Translations under genes and position numbers: made by a program
From: Globisporangium splendens
Lineage: Eukaryota; Oomycota; Peronosporomycetes; Pythiales; Pythiaceae
Direction: 5' to 3'
Assembly: GCA_006386115.1 (NCBI GenBank)
Contig: VFIW01000008.1
Span: forward strand, 248,001 to 312,000
Length of the DNA: 64,000 bases
Notes under the pieces: generated by a model
What the model was told of the DNA's origin: nothing
Seen by the model: the letters and a program-made list of their open reading frames with translations, nothing else
The model's database searches: none
Shown here: piece by piece, positions 30,185-39,509 of the stretch
How the letters are laid out: each line of letters starts with the position of its first letter
Position numbering within the stretch: the stretch's first letter is position 1

Positions 30185-31729
30185 ATGGCCACCAACAAAG
30201 CTGTCCGCGAGAAGCTCGCGCGACAAAAAGGGGAAGCCGTCGGCACTCTCGTCGAAACTCTGCGCAAGCGCGAGGAAGACAGAGAGGTCGCGTCGAGCGC
30301 AAGACGAACGACGGTCACCGCGGATGCGGTCGACGTGCCTGCGGAGAGCGACGGCAGGTCTGCTCTCATATCTGATAGCGCTCCTGCTATAAGCAGTGAG
30401 TTGCGATTCGGAGACCTCCCTTCCGTGAAGCCGTTGTTCGCGCGTGCTTTGGAAGAGGAGGAAGTGACTGAGGAATTCCTCGTCGTTGACAATGACGGAA
30501 GCTCGCTTGAAGACGAGGGAGCGCTCACCATGAAGCTCGGCTCCGTCGACGAGTGGGTCGAGTACGAGGAGTTGCAAAGCGAGCGACACGCCGCTTATCT
30601 CCACGAGCTCGAGCGAGATCCATCCGCTGACGTCTCGATGTATCGGACGAAGGAGGAAAATGACGCCGTTGAGGCTGTCAATAATCGTAAGAGGAAGCAC
30701 GAAGTCCTCATTACAAACGAAGAGACAGGAGTGCGAGCCATCGTTCACGATGAGCTCAAGTACTCACTGCCCGAAATGCCGCCGCCAGAACTATGGCCGG
30801 CTGGCAAGACCGCATCGAATCTGCTCGCGAGAGCCAGACTTTGTGCGTGGGACTATGACGCTCAATTTAAAAATTGGCGTGAAAAGCGATTGCGGGATGA
30901 AAATGGGGAATTGCGTATTCACCCGATCCCAGTCGTCCTCTTTGTTGGAGAGACGGAAGAAGGGTACGATGCCGACTTCATGTCGTGCATCAATAAAATT
31001 AAGGGAGGTAGCACTCGCACAGTGTCTACCGATCCGACAGCGCAACGCAGTCAACGCATGCAATTTGCAGTTGGCCGTGTTCGTCTGTTTCGCTCCAAGC
31101 AGGGCGGTGGCACGCCTCTGCGAGCGGGTGGTCGCGCTGGTATCAGGCGACAAATTACTCGCGCGAATGACAGTCCCTCAGTTGCGCCTCAAAGGCATCA
31201 ACAAGATCCGGGACGTCTTCGCGAAGACGCTCAGCAGGCTCCCACGAGCTCTGCGACACATCGTACCCACGCCACTTCACAAGGTAGTGGGTGTTCCCCT
31301 TACGCCGCTGCACACGCAGCAGGCGCTAAACATGGTAGTGGCGCTGTCCCTGCTTGTCAATCAGCGGGACAGGTGGCGCCCTACTTCGCTTCAGCATCGG
31401 TGGTTGCACCAGATGCGGTGGTTCAGATGGTTCACGCGAACGCATCGTCCTTGGGGGCGCTACAGCAAGCCGTCCGTACCCTTCGCCAGCAATATCTGGA
31501 CGAAACCTCGCTGTTGAAGCAGAGGGTGACAGCGCTTGAGACGGAGCTGAAGGAAGTTCGTCAGATGCTGGAGGAGTACCATGTCCGCGGGAAGCACTTC
31601 CACGCGAGGTACGCTCCGCGAGTGAAGACGCTTTGGGAGAGGCACAACGCGCTCGTGTCTCGATGGGCGACGTCTGAGCCCCCTGATGAGACCGACGTTC
31701 TCCCGGACTGGGATAAAAATCCACAGTAG
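30185..31729 (+). CDS. Antisense ORF of Gyp2-1: acidic protein with C-terminal coiled coil
   Basis: This intact 514-codon frame runs opposite to the element. It starts at an ATG (30185, ATCATGGCC context) in the region between the chromodomain and the 3' LTR and ends TAG at 31729, overlapping the pol chromodomain and linker in antisense. The N-terminal third is charged, with acidic runs (LEEEEVTEE), the middle contains a KRKH basic cluster, and residues about 423-470 form a heptad-patterned coiled coil ending near VKTLWERHNALVSRW. I recognise no family. Codons 1-14 of the larger frame from 30143 are not used, as that frame lacks a better start. In Gyp2-1 it remains open although pol on the other strand carries a stop at 31326. 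The frame in Gyp2-2 has a one-base deletion. Confidence 0.65.
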   Translation: MATNKAVREKLARQKGEAVGTLVETLRKREEDREVASSARRTTVTADAVDVPAESDGRSALISDSAPAISSELRFGDLPSVKPLFARALEEEEVTEEFLVVDNDGSSLEDEGALTMKLGSVDEWVEYEELQSERHAAYLHELERDPSADVSMYRTKEENDAVEAVNNRKRKHEVLITNEETGVRAIVHDELKYSLPEMPPPELWPAGKTASNLLARARLCAWDYDAQFKNWREKRLRDENGELRIHPIPVVLFVGETEEGYDADFMSCINKIKGGSTRTVSTDPTAQRSQRMQFAVGRVRLFRSKQGGGTPLRAGGRAGIRRQITRANDSPSVAPQRHQQDPGRLREDAQQAPTSSATHRTHATSQGSGCSPYAAAHAAGAKHGSGAVPACQSAGQVAPYFASASVVAPDAVVQMVHANASSLGALQQAVRTLRQQYLDETSLLKQRVTALETELKEVRQMLEEYHVRGKHFHARYAPRVKTLWERHNALVSRWATSEPPDETDVLPDWDKNPQ

Positions 31730-32381
31730 CGTCATGGTAGCGTTTCAGCAAACCCACGTAGAACACGGGGTGCGTTGCCATTCTCGCTGGGAGATCGAGC
31801 TTGTAATTCAAGTCTCCAATCTTCTCCACAACAGTGTATGGCCCGATGAATCGTGGCAACAACTTACTCCCGCTGGGGAGCGTTGTGACTGCATCGTTTG
31901 GTAGGTTTTTAATGCTCAATAGCACTTTATCACCCACACAAAACGTTTGTTTGTTCTTTCTACCCGATTTATTGGCGTAGAGCTTTTGCTTGTCTTGCGC
32001 AGCAGCTAGTTGGTCGCGTACGCGACGCAACAATGCTGCGCGCTCATCGACAAATTGGCGCGCTGCCGCGGCGGCTTTGTCTTGCTTTGTCGTTGCTCTC
32101 GCAGCGCGTGCTGCAGAGAGATCTATTTCTGCGCCGGTGTGTGACACCGCGCGTCCTTCCATTCGTGGCTGACGCTCGCACGAGCAGTCGCCTGATTCCG
32201 TCTGAGACTGGCTATTTTTAGCACGAGTACCGTAACTCAGTACCGTGGGTGATCCATCTATAGACACACGAGTACCGTAACTCAGTACCGTGCCCGACAT
32301 GTCAATACTCTGCGTGCTGTCCGGTAAGACCGTGACAGATTCGGAACGCGATCGCACAGGCGGCGCATCGCGCGCGTCCAC
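31326..32381 (-). pseudogene. Gyp2-1 pol: linker up to chromodomain, truncated by TAG
   Basis: This is the post-integrase part of pol: a GPY/F-like module (LLPRFIGPYTVVEKIG and HPVFYVGLLKRYH) and then a Ser/Pro/Arg-rich linker. It stops at TAG 31326-31328 where Gyp2-2 has GAG, just as the chromodomain begins (QRHYHV). The following chromodomain sequence is still present to about 31180 but is not translated. Its frame is offset from the integrase frame, and the same offset occurs in Gyp2-2. Confidence 0.8.
32223..32292. repeat. Short tandem repeat in Gyp2 pol linker
   Basis: Two 25 bp copies (32223-32247 and 32268-32292) of a unit containing GTACCGTAACTCAGTACC are separated by 20 bp and encode a repeated TVLSYGTR peptide on the minus strand. 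The same arrangement occurs in Gyp2-2 near 49819-49890, where the copies have drifted slightly. Confidence 0.75.
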
Positions 32382-32590
32382 GTGAGCGTCGACGCCACGT
32401 CCGGTGACGGAGATCGCGCGCTCGCATCGAGCGCAGCGAGTTGCCCTCCTACCGCAGAACGTTCGACGCCCTCGAACAGAGTGGCGGGTACGCGCGGGTG
32501 CCGCAGCGAGTTAAAATAGAACGGAGTCACGGCCGTAGAGGCGTGCTCGCTGCTATTTATAGCAAACTCGGCGTACGGCAGCCAGCGGCT

Positions 32591-33513
32591 TCAGTCGCGG
32601 GGATGATCGACAGCGATGCTGCGAAGAATATCCTCGACGACACGGTTCACGCGCTCGGTTTGCCCGTCTGTCTCGGGGTGATCAGCAGTGGACATCGCCA
32701 GATCTGTGCCGAGCAGGCGAAAGAGTTCGCGCCAAAAGGCAGCGGTAAAACGCGGGTCCCGGTCTGATACAATAGACTCGGGCAAGCCGTGATAGCGGAA
32801 CACGTGCTCTAAAAATAGGCACGCCGTCTCTTGGGCAGTGACGTGCTTGCGCACGGGTGCAACGTGCACCATTTTGCTCAGTCGGTCGACGAACACGACG
32901 ACGCCTGTGTTGCGCGTCTTGTCTTCCAGGAAACCGAAGACGAAATCCATGCTGACCGACTTCCAGCAGTCTTGCGGAATCGGCAGCGGATGCAGCGGCG
33001 CTTTGTTCTTGCCCGCAGGCTTCACGCGCTGGCACTGTTCGCATGAGCGTACATAATTGGCCACCCATTTGTATTGGTGTGGCCACCAAAACACATTAGA
33101 CACTTGCAAGAAGGTCTTCTCACGTCCGAGATGCCCACTCGCTGGTGCATCGTGAAACTCATGCAGGATCGAAAGTTTCAGATCCTGGTCATGCGGTACA
33201 TACACGCGCGGGTAATCAAAGTTGGACAGTCGATGCCACAACAACCCGTCGTGGTAACTAAACCGAGCAAGCTTTGACTCGAGTTTGGCAGGCAATGACT
33301 CTTTGGACGAGCCGTCAAAGTGAGCAATCAACAAGCGACATTCATCGTCCTTTGCATAAAGCGACTGAATATTGTCCTTGAGCTTTGTTTGCACTCGACT
33401 GATGCTCAGATGCATGAGATCAGGAGTGCACTCCAAACACAGGGCGGCAGAGCTGCTGTCAGCGCTCGACTCGTAATCTGGACGGCGCGAGAGCGCGTCC
33501 GCCAGAACATTTC
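32591..33513 (-). pseudogene. Gyp2-1 integrase frame
   Basis: Integrase inserts the cDNA into the genome. Visible are the HHCC zinc site (HEFHDAPASGHLG and CEQCQ) and the catalytic D, D, E (SMDFVFG, VSDRDPRF, NRVVEDILRS). The frame is -1 relative to the RT-RNase H frame, and both Gyp2 copies show the same shift at GGGAAAG (here about 33512-33518). A TGA at 32591-32593 (TGG in Gyp2-2) ends this copy early, after the catalytic Glu. Confidence 0.82.
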
Positions 33514-36303
33514 CTTTCCCGGCTTGTATTCGACCCGAAAGTTGAACTCGGAGAAGAATGCAAGCCATCGCGCCATTCGCTGCGATAAATGGGGGGAATT
33601 AATCGCGGTCCGCAAGGACGCGTGATCAGTGTACACAACGAACGGTGTCGCACCCAAAAGGTGGACCCTGAACTTCAAGAGGGCGTACTTGATCGCAAGC
33701 AGCTCCTTGTCGTGCACAGGATAATTCTTTTCAGCTGCTCTAAGCAGTCTGCTTTGGTATGATACGACGCGCTCATGGCCGTCATCATCCTTCTGCATCA
33801 GTGCACAGCCGATTGCAAAATCGCTGGCATCGCACACGACACTGAAGGCTTTCGTGTGGTCCGGCAACGCCAGGACAGGAGCGCGAACTAGTGACTCCTT
33901 CACGTCAATGAATGCATTCATGACATCATTCGTCCAGTCCCACTCGACATCCTTTTTCAAGAGATGCGTGAGCGGACGGACTCTTGCCGCATAGTTGTGG
34001 CTGTATTTGTGCAAGTAATTTGCCAAGCCAAGCCACTTGCGCAAGTCCTTGACATTCTTTGGGATCGGCCAGTCGGCGATCGCCTTGATCTTCTCTGGGT
34101 CCGCGCGGACGCCAGCTTTGCCAACATAGCAGCCCAGGATCGGTATCTCTGAGGCGCCAAAGATGCACTTCTTCAGGTTGAAATACAGACTGTTGTCTCG
34201 TAAGCACTGCAACACTGAGCGCAAATGTCTCTTGTGCACGTCAACGGCACTGAGATCTCCTTCGGCACGACTGTGCACGAAGATGTCATCGAAATAGCTC
34301 GGCGCATACGCACGATGAGGACGCAGAAGATGCGTTACCAGACGATTGAACGTCGCTGGTGCATTCTTCAAACCTTGCAGCATAACGAGCCACTCCCACA
34401 GCATCCCGCTGGGTGTGCTTACTGCCGTCAAGGGAACGTCACTCTCTCGCATGAGGATCTGATAGAACCCGTCCATCAGATCCAGTGCGGAGAACACTGT
34501 CGAGCCGCCCATGGAGTCGATCAAGACATCCTTCCTTGGGATCGGCGTTTGTGCCGGAATGGTGGCGGCGTTCAGCTTGTTGAAAGCGTGAACAATGCGC
34601 CAGCCACCAGTCGCTTTCCACACACAAAACGTGGGTGAGCTATGCGAAGACTTGCTTTCTCTCACATGACCGGCGAGGGCTCGTTTCGCGAAGAACTCGT
34701 CGATTGCCTCAACCTGCTCGCGGGGCAGCGGCCATTGTCTGGTCACGCAATATTTGCTCCAGGGCTCGAGGTCAATCTCGTGCCGTACGCCACGATCAAC
34801 GGGCAGGGCACTTGGCGCTTTGTCGGGAAACACATCTTTGAACTCCCACAATAAGTCAAAGTATGGACTGCCTTTCACGGTGTCCCAATCCTGAGCAGCA
34901 AACCGTTTCTGTTTGTCTGGCTCCAAAACACTCTCATCCGCAGTGGACGAGGTGCATAGTTCGCTACGCGTGAACGCAGTCGGAACGACGATCTCGCGGA
35001 TCTGACCACGCTCTAGATCCGTAAGAAAGAGCTCATAGCTCATTTCTTCGAGGGATAGAATCGCCTCAGCGGTACTCAGCAGCTCATGGAGCGCCGCAAA
35101 TTCAGCGAAGAACACTTCGTCTGATGCGTTTGCTTCCGGACTGCGTGTCGCGCGTCTGAGCGTCACGTCAACGTGAGCGCGATCTATCGACGGATCCGAG
35201 ATCCTGTCGAAGGCGCGCAGCGAAGTTGCAGCTGCGTTGAGAGATGGGGCAATCATATGCGAGGCGGCCGTTTCCTCAGCAACAGATGCCAATGCACTGT
35301 CTCTCTTGCGAGCTGACAACTTGCGTCGCCCTCGTCGGTTGATGCGAACACGCGACCTCGCGGTTCTGAGCTCCAGTACTGCACCGTCAGGGTGGTACGA
35401 GCTGGTTGACGCGTGTATACCTGTACTGTCGCTGCCACTTGCGGGGGCTGGCTCGGATGCTCTGGAGCCGCACACTTGCGCACCAGTGTCCACGTCTGGA
35501 CTTTCTGGCGCTTCCGCACAAACTGGGCTACCTGCCGCAGTTGATCTCTTTGCTGGGCTCCCTGCCTCATCGCATCTTCTAGCTGGGCTCCCTGCCACAG
35601 CGTGTTCAAAGCTCGCATCCATAGCGTGGAAATTTTCCCCCAACCTTCGCTCTTCATCAGAGGAAGGGGTGGAGCTTCCGATTGTGCGTGCTCGCCAATC
35701 GATCCAAGGCTGATGTTTCGCCAGCCAAGGCATCCCTAGGATGAGGTCGTACTTCGACCCCATCGCTAGTACCACGAACGTTTCTTTGCAAACAAAGTCG
35801 CAAAAACTGAAAGAGAGTTCGACTCGAATTCCTTCAGCGTGTACTGTCGACCCATCGGCCAGACGTACGATCATCTTCTCGCGCTTGCCACTGTGGACAA
35901 GTCGCTCATACGCTTGCAGACTCTGTTCCAGAGCTGCCTTCGAGACAAAGTTCTGTGACGCACCGCAGTCAACAAGAACCGTCATTTTCTTCTCATAGCC
36001 CTTCACATCGGCGCTATATACCAACATCTCACTCGGAGCCTTGTTGCCAAGAGCTCCTGGGACTAAGCTTCCCATCTGCACGACTCTAGTAGTCGGCGAC
36101 GCCGAAGCTATAGAGTCTGTCTCAGTAGAGCGTCCCGCTTCTACTGAGACACTCCGTTTCCCTTTCTTGCCGCAGCGGATCTGCCACCTCGGTGAGCGTG
36201 GTTGCTGCGCGGCGTTTGGTAGTCCCTCGCCTGATTTCCAGTGCGAGGAGCAGACTGCCTTGGAGCGGGACACTTCGACTGATAGTGTCCTCGCTTGCCA
36301 CAA
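33513..36303 (-). CDS. Gyp2-1 pol: protease, RT, RNase H
   Basis: This frame of about 930 codons is -1 relative to gag and is expected to be reached by frameshift at 36156-36162. Protease has VLVDCGASQNFVSK (Cys where Ser or Thr is usual) and YDLILGMPWL. An Ala-Gly-Ser-Pro repeat region follows. RT has YFDDIFVHS and RNase H has VVCDASDFAIGCAL and KELLAIKYALLKFRV. The frame runs on to 33406 out of register after the GGGAAAG site. Apart from that it is open, unlike the equivalent region of Gyp2-2. Confidence 0.85.
36119..36162 (-). promoter_or_regulatory. Gyp2-1 gag/pol -1 frameshift signal
   Basis: On the minus strand the heptamer G_GGA_AAC (36156-36162) is followed by 5 nt and then an 11 bp perfect stem, GTCTCAGTAGA / TCTACTGAGAC (36140-36150 with 36119-36129), around a 10 nt loop. 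It is the same as in Gyp2-2 except for one base in the spacer. Confidence 0.82.
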
Positions 36304-37298
36304 TTAAAGCAGGTCACTTCGGCGCTGCTGAGATCCATTGGTGTCGGGCCATGGAAGCGCCGCTCATTCGTGACTGCTCGGTGGCTGTGATGCGCACCGT
36401 TGTGGCGGCCAGCGTTCCAATCAGGTCGGCTGACTCTCAACGATTGCTGCTCAACGAGCGCAATGCGGATCGCATCTTCCATCGTGGCCGGCAAGCGTCG
36501 GTACAACTCCTGACGCGCCGGTCCACTGTTGAGGCCGTTGAGAAACGCAGGCACTTTCACAGACTCAGGCAAAGGACTGGTCGTGATCGCCGCGCACAGG
36601 CTTCTCATCTCCTGGATGAATCGTTCCAGTGAGAGCTTCCCTTGTTTCAAGGAGAAGAAACGACCTTGCAACAGCACTTCGTTGTTCGGAGGCTGATACA
36701 TGGCGGTGATTCTCGCACGGAAAATATCCCACGTGTCGAATGCACACTCATCGGTGAGCAACGTCGAGAATGCCCATTCCGACGCTCGACCGCGCAGGTT
36801 CGAGATGGCGTAAGACACCATCTGCTCGTTGCTGTCGATGAGCTGAGCCTTGGCGCAACGCTCCACGGCAAGTAGCCAGTGGATGAGCTTGTCGCCATCC
36901 GCACCATCGAATTTCGGAGCGTCGATCTTGACAGCTCTCGGGCAGGGAGTTTGGGACGTGGGTGTCTGAGGCGCAGAAGCCGCACTCGACAAAGACGTGG
37001 CTGCACCAGCAACCACAGATACCACTAGCTCGAGCGCTTCGCGCGACTCAGCAGCTGAGCGCAGCATCTCTGCGGTCAAGCTTGCGGTGGCTTGCATTTG
37101 TGCTTGCGCACTTCGCTCTCCTTCGAGGCGCTGAGCGTTCGAGAAGTTCTCGAACTGCTCGAGTCGAAAGATTTGCTGTTCCGGCGACGCCGAGAGCACG
37201 TCTAGAGCGACTTGGTCGCCTAGCGCTTGTGCCATTCGGGTCAGCACACTCCGGTGTTCAGCCGAGAGGTGCGGGAACTGCGCAGGGTCAATTGACAC
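36141..37298 (-). pseudogene. Gyp2-1 gag, start codon lost
   Basis: The Gag protein of about 385 residues has a capsid domain (including LKQGKLSLERF) and a CCHC knuckle (CFNCGKRGHYQSKC). It is nearly identical to Gyp2-2 gag. The Gyp2-2 start codon ATG reads ATC here, leaving a GTG in frame, so initiation is probably lost. The next in-frame Met is about 20 codons in. The remainder is open to the stop in the frameshift hairpin. Confidence 0.82.
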
Positions 37299-37353
37299 GA
37301 TTATGAATCCTTGAGGAAGCGATTCAGGCAGTCACCTCTGCCGGGTCGTAGAT

Positions 37354-37371
37354 TGACTACAAGTGCTACCA
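37354..37371 (-). promoter_or_regulatory. Gyp2-1 primer binding site
   Basis: The minus strand reads TGGTAGCACTTGTAGTC, 2 nt after the 5' LTR. It shares its first 11 bases with the Gyp1 site. Confidence 0.72.
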
Positions 37372-37373
37372 GT

Positions 37374-37866
37374 TGTAACCGGACACATCCGAGTTACGCA
37401 GCACGGTACGTGTGTGAGGAAGCGTATTCAACGCTTCTCTCAAGGACTCTGTTCCAAAAGCTGTTGCCTGCTTCCTGCAGTGCAACAATCGGTTACCTAT
37501 AGGTCTCTATAGAGTAACCGTCGATGACCAAAGGCTTTAGTTAACGGTAAAAATGGAACTGTTTATTTGTTGGAGGTTGCCCTCTGTAGAACAACCTGGA
37601 TTATCTTTATGTAACTATGAACAATAGCAATCTCAAGTGTAATTACTCCCCATGGGGCAATGAGTGGCTATGAAAGACTAACACTAGTTGTCTTATGTGA
37701 TTGGATGAAATGCATGTTCAATTATATCCAATCGGAGGCGCCGTCACTCAGACTGGCTGCCGGCTCCACCGTGAAGGTTCGAGCAAGTACGACGAACCTC
37801 ATGGTTCGGTTTGGTTGTGTGGCACAACACAAGTGCGTAACCATGTTACAGTGTAACCCCGTTACA
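37374..37866 (-). repeat. Gyp2-1 5' LTR with 42 bp deletion (493 bp)
   Basis: This matches the 535 bp LTRs except for a 42 bp deletion bounded by two GGTTCGGT repeats (present in full near 29897-29945). Its outer end abuts Gyp1-B gag at 37867. Confidence 0.9.
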
Positions 37867-38889
37867 CCAGCAGTACCGGAAACTGTCGAGTTGACTATTG
37901 AGGGTTTCCCTCATCTGTCTTCTCATGAGTGGATGGCGCTTGAGCGCATGCGAGATGTCATCGGAGAGGCTGCTGTGGTCAGTCTGCTTCGATCGGCATC
38001 TCCAGAGGACCAGAAGAGCGCGGTGGTCAGCTTCATGCACCACGAGATCATGTCCTCCCGGAAGCAGGTCGCAACCCCTGTTTCCTCACTCAGGACGGTG
38101 CCACTGAAGCTTGACGTCTCTCCGTATCGCGGCGGAGAGAGCGAACCTCTCTCACGATGATTCGTCGAGTTGGATGCAGCCATCGCTGCAAGACAACTGC
38201 GAGACCCTTCGCAGCAAGTGTTGCTCGCGATGTCCAACCTTGCGGGTCGTGCGAAGAGCTGGGCGTATGGCAAGCGTTTAGCCGATCTAAACTGCTTCCC
38301 CAGCTACGACCACTTCAAGACTGAACTCAAGAAGGCGTTTGAACCTCCACAGAGTGAGTTCCGTGCGCGCGTCGAGTTCCTCAAGCTTCGTTAAGGCCGT
38401 TTCGACCTTCGCTCGTATGCACAACGTGCTCGTTACTTGGTATCGAGCATCGTTGACGAGCCGATTGGCGTTCCAACGCAAGTCGTGACGTTCATGACGG
38501 GTCTGAACGATGGTCCGATTCGGAACCAATTGTTCCGCGAGTACCCCAAGACGCTGGACGAAGCCATTGAACGTGCGATGCAAGAAGAGTTCAGCATCAA
38601 GCAAGCGAAGTTCCATGGGTTTGCGTCGAGACCAATGCGGCAATCGAATGCCGTCCATGATGGTCCCGAGCCCATGGACATCTCGTACATTTCCACGCCT
38701 GGAAATGAGCGTCCTCGCAACGATGGGAAGTGTTTCCGTTGCGGGAAGCCGGGTCACATTGCTTGGAACTGCAAGGTGTCTTTGCCGGGTCGGCAAACGA
38801 CACAGGGTGCTCGTTCGAACAACCACGATCGTTCTTACGGTCGTCGGTTCGAGCGGTCACCTGGGCCAACAAACGGGAATGGACAGTAG
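37867..38889 (+). pseudogene. Gyp1-B gag, 5'-truncated, two in-frame stops
   Basis: It begins at the codon equivalent to 23868 of Gyp1-A. TGA at 38158-38160 replaces TGG (Trp), and TAA at 38392-38394 replaces the expected CAA. The frame is otherwise continuous to TAG at 38887. The zinc knuckle reads CFRCGKPGHIAWNC. Both stops are also in Gyp1-C; only the TAA is in Gyp1-A. Confidence 0.85.
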
Positions 38890-38907
38890 GGGAGGGGCCT
38901 CCTATTG
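38868..38907 (+). promoter_or_regulatory. Gyp1-B gag/protease frameshift site, heptamer mutated
   Basis: The position of A_AAA_AAC reads A_ACA_AAC here (38868-38874). The 9 nt spacer and the hairpin that follows (CAGTAGGGG...CCTATTG) are kept with small changes. One base change should strongly weaken slipping. Confidence 0.7.
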
Positions 38908-39509
38908 GCCCGGAAAAGAGGACTGTGGACGTTGTGGAGACACAGGACTCTGGCCCCTATGTGCATCAAGCACATGCAGTTTCCACTATGAGTGAGAAGA
39001 GTGTCAGTCAAACGTCAAGTTTGACCGTTCACAACGTTCATGTAGACGGTATTGCAACGCCTCTACGAGCTTTGGTTGACACTGGTGCGTCGAACAACTT
39101 TGTTCGAAATGAAGTGATCGTCAGGCATGGTGTCTTTGTGCCTGATGCGTATGAAGAGAAGACAATGATCGTCCGGTTGGCAAATGGGTCAACTGTGAAG
39201 ATGCCGAAGCGCGTGGTGCGTTTGGCAATCAAGTGTGAAGATTTCCGAGGTGAAGGCGAGTTCATTTTACTCGACCTCGATGACAAGTTTGACATCATCC
39301 TGGGAATGCCATGGTTGAAGCGTTATCAACCTAGCATTGACTGGATGAATATGAAGATCTCCGTTGGCAAGTCACGAGATGTTGACTTGTGCTGCACAAC
39401 AACGGATGAAGTAGCATGGGTGTACACATCTGTGGAAGAGATCCCAGATGGCCCTTGTGATATTGCGGTGTGCGATGGCCCCCATGTTCACAAGCGGTAC
39501 CCATTTTGA
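38869..39509 (+). CDS. Gyp1-B protease frame
   Basis: This is the retropepsin-type protease in the -1 frame relative to gag, with LRALVDTGASNNFV and FDIILGMPWL intact. It has no start codon of its own in a sensible place. It ends TGA at 39507, overlapping the RT frame, which is again -1. I see no canonical slippery heptamer at this second junction. Confidence 0.85.

Larger units (their letters stand above)
23070..37866 (+). repeat. Left arm of 14.8 kb inverted repeat (Gyp1-A + Gyp2-1)
   Basis: Gyp1-A (+) followed by Gyp2-1 (-) is matched in reverse by Gyp2-2 (+) and Gyp1-C (-) at 44211-59042. In both arms Gyp1 is cut at the same base of its chromodomain by the Gyp2 LTR (GTGGT next to TGTAACCGG). 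Gyp1-A and Gyp1-C are both 6,396 bp. The 35 bp difference between arms is accounted for by a 42 bp LTR deletion in Gyp2-1 and 7 bp of small deletions in Gyp2-2. Confidence 0.88.
29466..37866 (-). mobile_element. Gyp2-1: Ty3/Gypsy chromovirus-like element, - strand
   Basis: This 8.4 kb element has both LTRs (29466-30000 and 37374-37866), a PBS, a polypurine tract, gag, pol with RT, RNase H and integrase, a chromodomain and an antisense ORF. The flanking 5-mers differ (GTGGT on the left, CCAGC on the right), and the two sides lie in unrelated parts of Gyp1 (chromodomain on the left, gag on the right). The element is therefore probably a recombinant of two insertions. Several stops and frame breaks make it inactive. 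Confidence 0.92.

Noticed and set aside
32223..32292. CRISPR-like repeat
   Set aside because: Only two 25 bp copies, inside a coding linker of a eukaryotic retrotransposon; no array anywhere in the window.
29466..37866. Gyp2-1 as a plain nested insertion into one Gyp1 element
   Set aside because: Its two flanks belong to different parts of different Gyp1 copies and there is no 5 bp duplication.
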